Shown piece by piece: positions 60,391 through 64,000 of a stretch of 64,000 bases of DNA. The notes beneath the pieces are model-generated. The model was not told the origin of the DNA. It was given only the letters and a program-made list of their open reading frames with translations, and ran no database searches. This stretch comes from Primula veris (Eukaryota; Streptophyta; Magnoliopsida; Ericales; Primulaceae). Within the stretch, counting starts at the first letter, position 1, and each line of letters opens with the position of its first letter. Location of the stretch: NCBI GenBank assembly GCA_963682055.1, contig OY821746.1, forward strand, positions 6,483,992 through 6,547,991. The letters are read 5' to 3'. The position numbers and the translations under genes were made by a program.

Positions 60391-60985
60391 TTAGGGGTGA
60401 AAATGGGACAATACCATGAGAATTTCCGTGATACCATTATCGTACCGCATATGTATGGTACATTAAATTTCAATACCATTATCGTACCACACTATCATAT
60501 AATGCACTTTCATTACCGTACCATACTATCGTATAATGCACTTTCGGTATACCGCAAGTGCGGTATGGTAATGGTACGGTACGGTACGGTACATTACCAA
60601 CTTCGAAAAACAACATGCAAATGCAAAGTTATGAAAAATATCTTATTAGCAGAAAAATTAAAAATAACACTTCATTTATAAATACTTGAACAAAATTATA
60701 AACATGATTATACTTTGTATAGCTTATTTTGTATCTTAAATGTTAAAAAATATTAATAATTATATTTGAATGTGAGTATTTTATATATAAGTGGTATAAT
60801 ATTATGATATGAAAAATCAATTACCATTACCGTGACATTAAATTGAGTGGTACGGTAATACCGTATCATATGTGTGGTAGTACCGCAAGTATTAATATTT
60901 TTTAATATTTAAGATACGGTATGAATGATAATTGCGGTTGATTGGTACATTATGATACAAAATTCCACCACCAGGTATAAGTGCC
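60391..60985. mobile_element. hAT-like non-autonomous element rich in GGTACGG words
   Basis: Left end TTAGGGGTGAAAATGGGACA and right end (minus strand) CCTGGTGGTGGAATTTTG share the GGGGTG..A.TTGG pattern of hAT termini. The interior repeats TACCGTACC/GGTACGGTAC on both strands, including four tandem GGTAC units near 60573. The target duplication was not resolved. Confidence 0.45.
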
Positions 60986-61269
60986 CGCAGCTCTAGAAAA
61001 GGTTTACAATCCCACTCAAGGAACATTAAAAAGAAGACAAATCAAGCGAAAGTAAAAATAAAACCTATTTCAAGAATCTATAAAAAGTAATGAAATATTG
61101 TCAAGAGAGCTCTTTGATGCCGCGAAACAACGAGAATAATGCCGAGATAGCCGAGCAAGAGATGCGCAAGTAAATAAAAAACTCGGAAATTCTTTAAAAT
61201 TCGACTCAGAATAGTTTCATAATCACCGCCCGGATGCCAGCAAAATAACATCTGTCCTTATTAGGATGA

Positions 61270-62030
61270 TTAGTTTGTTTGTTTTGTTGTAAAATGGGTG
61301 TAAACAAACATTTACGAGTAAAATAAATTTTCCGGTTGATTGGTTTAACGTAAAACAATTTTTTTCGGAAAACTTTTCCCACATATCCAGTAAAATTGGA
61401 GGAAACGGTTACTCCGCAAATAAAGTCGTAAACGGTTTACGGAGGCTCTCTCTATATTTTTTCTAATACTAGTATTGTAACTATTATTAATTATAGGTTA
61501 CTCTTTCAAAATTATTTAATATTTAGTCCAATTCCATCTAATTAACCAATAAAAAAAAGTAAAAAATAGGAAATTTTTTAAAAAATAACAAAAAATGGAA
61601 AAAAAAATCTGAAATTTCTAAAAAACCGAATTTTTTTAAAAAGCTAAAATATAATTAACCAATGAAAATAAAAAATAGGAAAAAATCCAAGAAAATTTGA
61701 AAAAGGTAAAAAATAGTCAATAATATCTTCTATACTTCTAATTTTATGAGTTTATAGGTTGAAAATTATAAGTTATTACAAGTGACGTATATGAACGGAA
61801 ATATGCATTTAGTTAAATTTTCTTATATATGTTACGATTTTTACCAATTATTTGTTTAAAAAATAATTTGTAAAAGAAATTGATTTTTTTATAAAATTTT
61901 AGGTGAAAAACCTTTTATGCACCAAATGCCCGTAAATGAAATACAAATAAAAGTTTTCATTGTAAAACTTTCTTATGAAAATATTTTTTTCATATAAAAC
62001 TTTTATTATGAAACAAACGGAGTCTGGAAG
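61270..62030. repeat. AT-rich element with KTTTGTTT / GAAACAAACGGAG ends
   Basis: Left GTTTGTTTGTTTTGTTGTAA and right TTATGAAACAAACGGAGTCT are partly inverted. Similar ends occur at 42340 and in the 1.2-kb duplication. Class uncertain. Confidence 0.35.
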
Positions 62031-62362
62031 TAATCAGTTTGTCAAAAGAAGAAGAAAGGGAGACAAAAAGAACACGTGTTTCACTTTTCTTTTTATTTTC
62101 AAAAGGATGTAATATATAGGCTATTAGTTTGTTTACTGTAAATCCCATTTTTCAAAAGGTAAAAAGGATAAAGAGACAAAAGAAGAAAACGTGGCTAAGT
62201 GGTTAATTGAATAGTTGATTTCTCGCAATTAATTTATTGAATATTTTGTTTCTTCGGATTTGTAAACTATCAAGCAAATTTCCCTCATTTGAAAATTATA
62301 ATAGTTCATCAAACAAATGTATTTTACAAGCAGACTATATATATATATATATATATATGTAA

Positions 62363-63117
62363 GAGCATTCTTAACCGCATTTATTAAGAGACTCTGTATG
62401 TATAACTTTATACAAAAGTGTCAAAATCGTTACCCAACAGTTGCTCATTAACTTATCAAGCTCTATAAAATATAGAAAACCTCTCTACATATAGAGAGAA
62501 ATTCCAACTTATTATAGAGCATATTTTAAGTGGGATCCATCCCATAACAAAATCAGACTCTTTCACTTTCCCCTTTCACTTTCCCCTTTTCTATTCTCTC
62601 TCTAGGTTTTAACACCCCAAATGGCGAATTAGGCTCATTTCCCACCTCTTGATCACTTCATCTCCTCCGCCAATCACCCTCATCAAATTTATCACCTCCT
62701 TCGTTCTCTTTCTCATCCGGCCGTAACCACCACGACGGTTAAATGTCATCCAATCATCTCTTCCATTATTCTCATTTATCCATGATTGTCTTTTATCCAT
62801 GTAGTTAGTTTTTATTGTCCTAAAGTCGGATTCACGATAACGGTGAACTATGATGACTGCATCCGTCAAGATTCACCACTCAATGAACAAGCAATATCAC
62901 AGTAAAGAATGGGTGCGAAGAGAAAAAGTGGTGTTTTGAACAAAATCTAAATTTTGGGAGTAAATAAACAAATCAATAAAAGTATTAAACCTTATTTTAT
63001 TAGGTTATATTAAAAGGTTCTATTATACTGTTGTGCAACATCTTCGAATATAGCCTTATATGGTGTATAAGTCTATAGATAAAGAAAATAGTTAAAAGAA
63101 AACAGTTGAGAATGCTC
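62363..63117. mobile_element. PIF/Harbinger (Tourist-like) non-autonomous element
   Basis: Left terminus GAGCATTCTTAACCGCATTT and, on the other strand, right terminus GAGCATTCTCAACTGTTTTC are inverted repeats. TAA flanks both ends (62360-62362, 63118-63120), the target site of this superfamily. The 755-bp interior has an 86-codon minus-strand frame (62869-62609) rich in Arg/Asp with no transposase motif that I recognise, and a CT-rich stretch (62567-62605). A TA run (62336-62357) adjoins the left end. Confidence 0.82.
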
Positions 63118-63347
63118 TAAGTATGTAACTAAAAGGCTATAGTGACGTTACATGTTACATGTACGGGTATACAATACACTATAATATCAAGTACTGTACA
63201 TCTAGATTTATTTATTTTTGAAACAATCAATATTTTGTTACATGTTTTGTGCTCTTCTACCTAAATATACTTTTTAATTACAGCTTGTATCCTAATGTTC
63301 TATCTTTGATCATATAATTGTTTATTTTTTAGAAATTAAATTTAGTA

Positions 63348-63545
63348 CTTCTTTCGTTCCTATTTAATTGTTCATTACGAAACTACGTGAAATTTTAATC
63401 GATCAAGAACTTGTATCAAAATTGTCGGAATGAAAATTTTCAAAAGTTAATCATATAGTTTAAATGTTAAATTTTATGATTAGATTTAAAAAAAAAAAAA
63501 ATTCGACAATTTTGATATAAGTTATAAACGCCATCAAAATTTAAT
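63348..63545. mobile_element. Stowaway-like MITE, copy 3 (right end lost)
   Basis: Follows copies 1 and 2 from CTTCTTTCGTTCCTATTTAA through GAAAATTTTCAAAAGTTAAT and TTAAATTTTATGATTAGATT, then departs near 63540. The left TA is present; the right arm is missing. Confidence 0.75.
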
Positions 63546-63813
63546 ATTAATAAATATCTCAAATATAGGACGTTTTATTGATCTCAAAAATAAATATATG
63601 AAATTTAATATGGACACATTTATGGATGAGTGTAGTACACGTAGCTAACTACGAAAGGCAAAAGGAAGCTGGTGAGAAGTCGAACTAAACAATGATAAAA
63701 GCCTCTCAAGAGATCAAATGAGATTTGTAAAATTGGCCCTCATTGCCCGTTAAAACGATTAAAAGTTTTTTGACTTAATTGGTCGATTACTCGATTAGTT
63801 CTTTACGGAGCCT

Positions 63814-64000
63814 CTATAAAACAACCATATCTTGTATAGGTCCCATGCAGATACACATGCATGATTATCAAAAAGACATCTATATATATATATTCCATAT
63901 TAATAAAAGTGAAAATTTTAGTGTTCAACTACTTTAAACCTTTGTATGAACCCTGAAGAACCTGAAGAAGTGACCTCGATGTCGGCCTGGCCTGCTTTAG
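63814..64000 (+). promoter_or_regulatory. Possible promoter and start of a gene running off the window
   Basis: CTCTATAAAACAACC (63811) is a good TATA box. Downstream are two CATGCA words (near 63844 and 63858, RY-like) and an ATG at 63946 that opens MNPEEPEEVTSMSAWPAL to the window edge. Upstream ATGs exist, so this is weak. Confidence 0.25.

Overview
This is nuclear DNA from a flowering plant, most likely a eudicot. It is AT-rich, its genes are split by GT-AG introns, and every recognised protein is a plant family member. Species and family cannot be named from the sequence. All exon models are my own, built from splice signals, reading-frame continuity and recalled family sequences. No database was searched.

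Region by region: 0.4-5.6 kb holds a complete nine-exon MAP65-1-type microtubule bundler (+). At 7.4-12.4 kb lies a complete LIP5 (VTA1-type ESCRT regulator, +), flanked on both sides by copies of a ~300-bp direct repeat. At 12.1-16.8 kb a tandem segmental duplication carries the LIP5 3' end plus a small unknown gene. The first copy of the small gene is open and the second is frameshifted; a broken LIP5 tail marks the junction. At 17.7-21.7 kb is a complete four-exon SABATH methyltransferase of the IAA methyltransferase type (IAMT1, -). From 22 to 34.8 kb no gene is visible. That stretch holds a CACTA-type MITE, a Stowaway-like MITE, a Cassandra TRIM (5S rRNA-derived LTRs) nested in a CACTA-ended foldback element, another TRIM-like element, and a tRNA-type SINE with an 11-bp target duplication. 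At 34.8-41.6 kb is a six-exon PHD-finger protein (-). At 42.5-44.9 kb lies a 1.2-kb tandem duplication.

From 46.9 to 50.5 kb there is a set of exon-like fragments ending in a decayed copy of the topoisomerase VI A subunit (TOP6A/SPO11-3). At 50.8-52.4 kb are a Helitron-type terminus and a copia-type LTR with a cluster of CGATCG palindromes. SYP5-type Qc-SNARE (+, 54.6-56.7 kb) and V-ATPase subunit e (-, 57.8-59.6 kb) converge. The last 4 kb are repeats: a hAT-like element, a PIF/Harbinger element with a TAA target duplication, and a third copy of the Stowaway-like MITE.

The genes are unrelated housekeeping and hormone loci rather than one pathway. LIP5, SYP5 and VHA-e all act in the endosomal/vacuolar system, but they are far apart and their proximity is probably chance. 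The most notable points are the nested Cassandra insertion, the LIP5-derived segmental duplication, histidine in place of the SNARE zero-layer glutamine in the SYP5 protein, the TOP6A relic, and the CGATCG cluster in the LTR.
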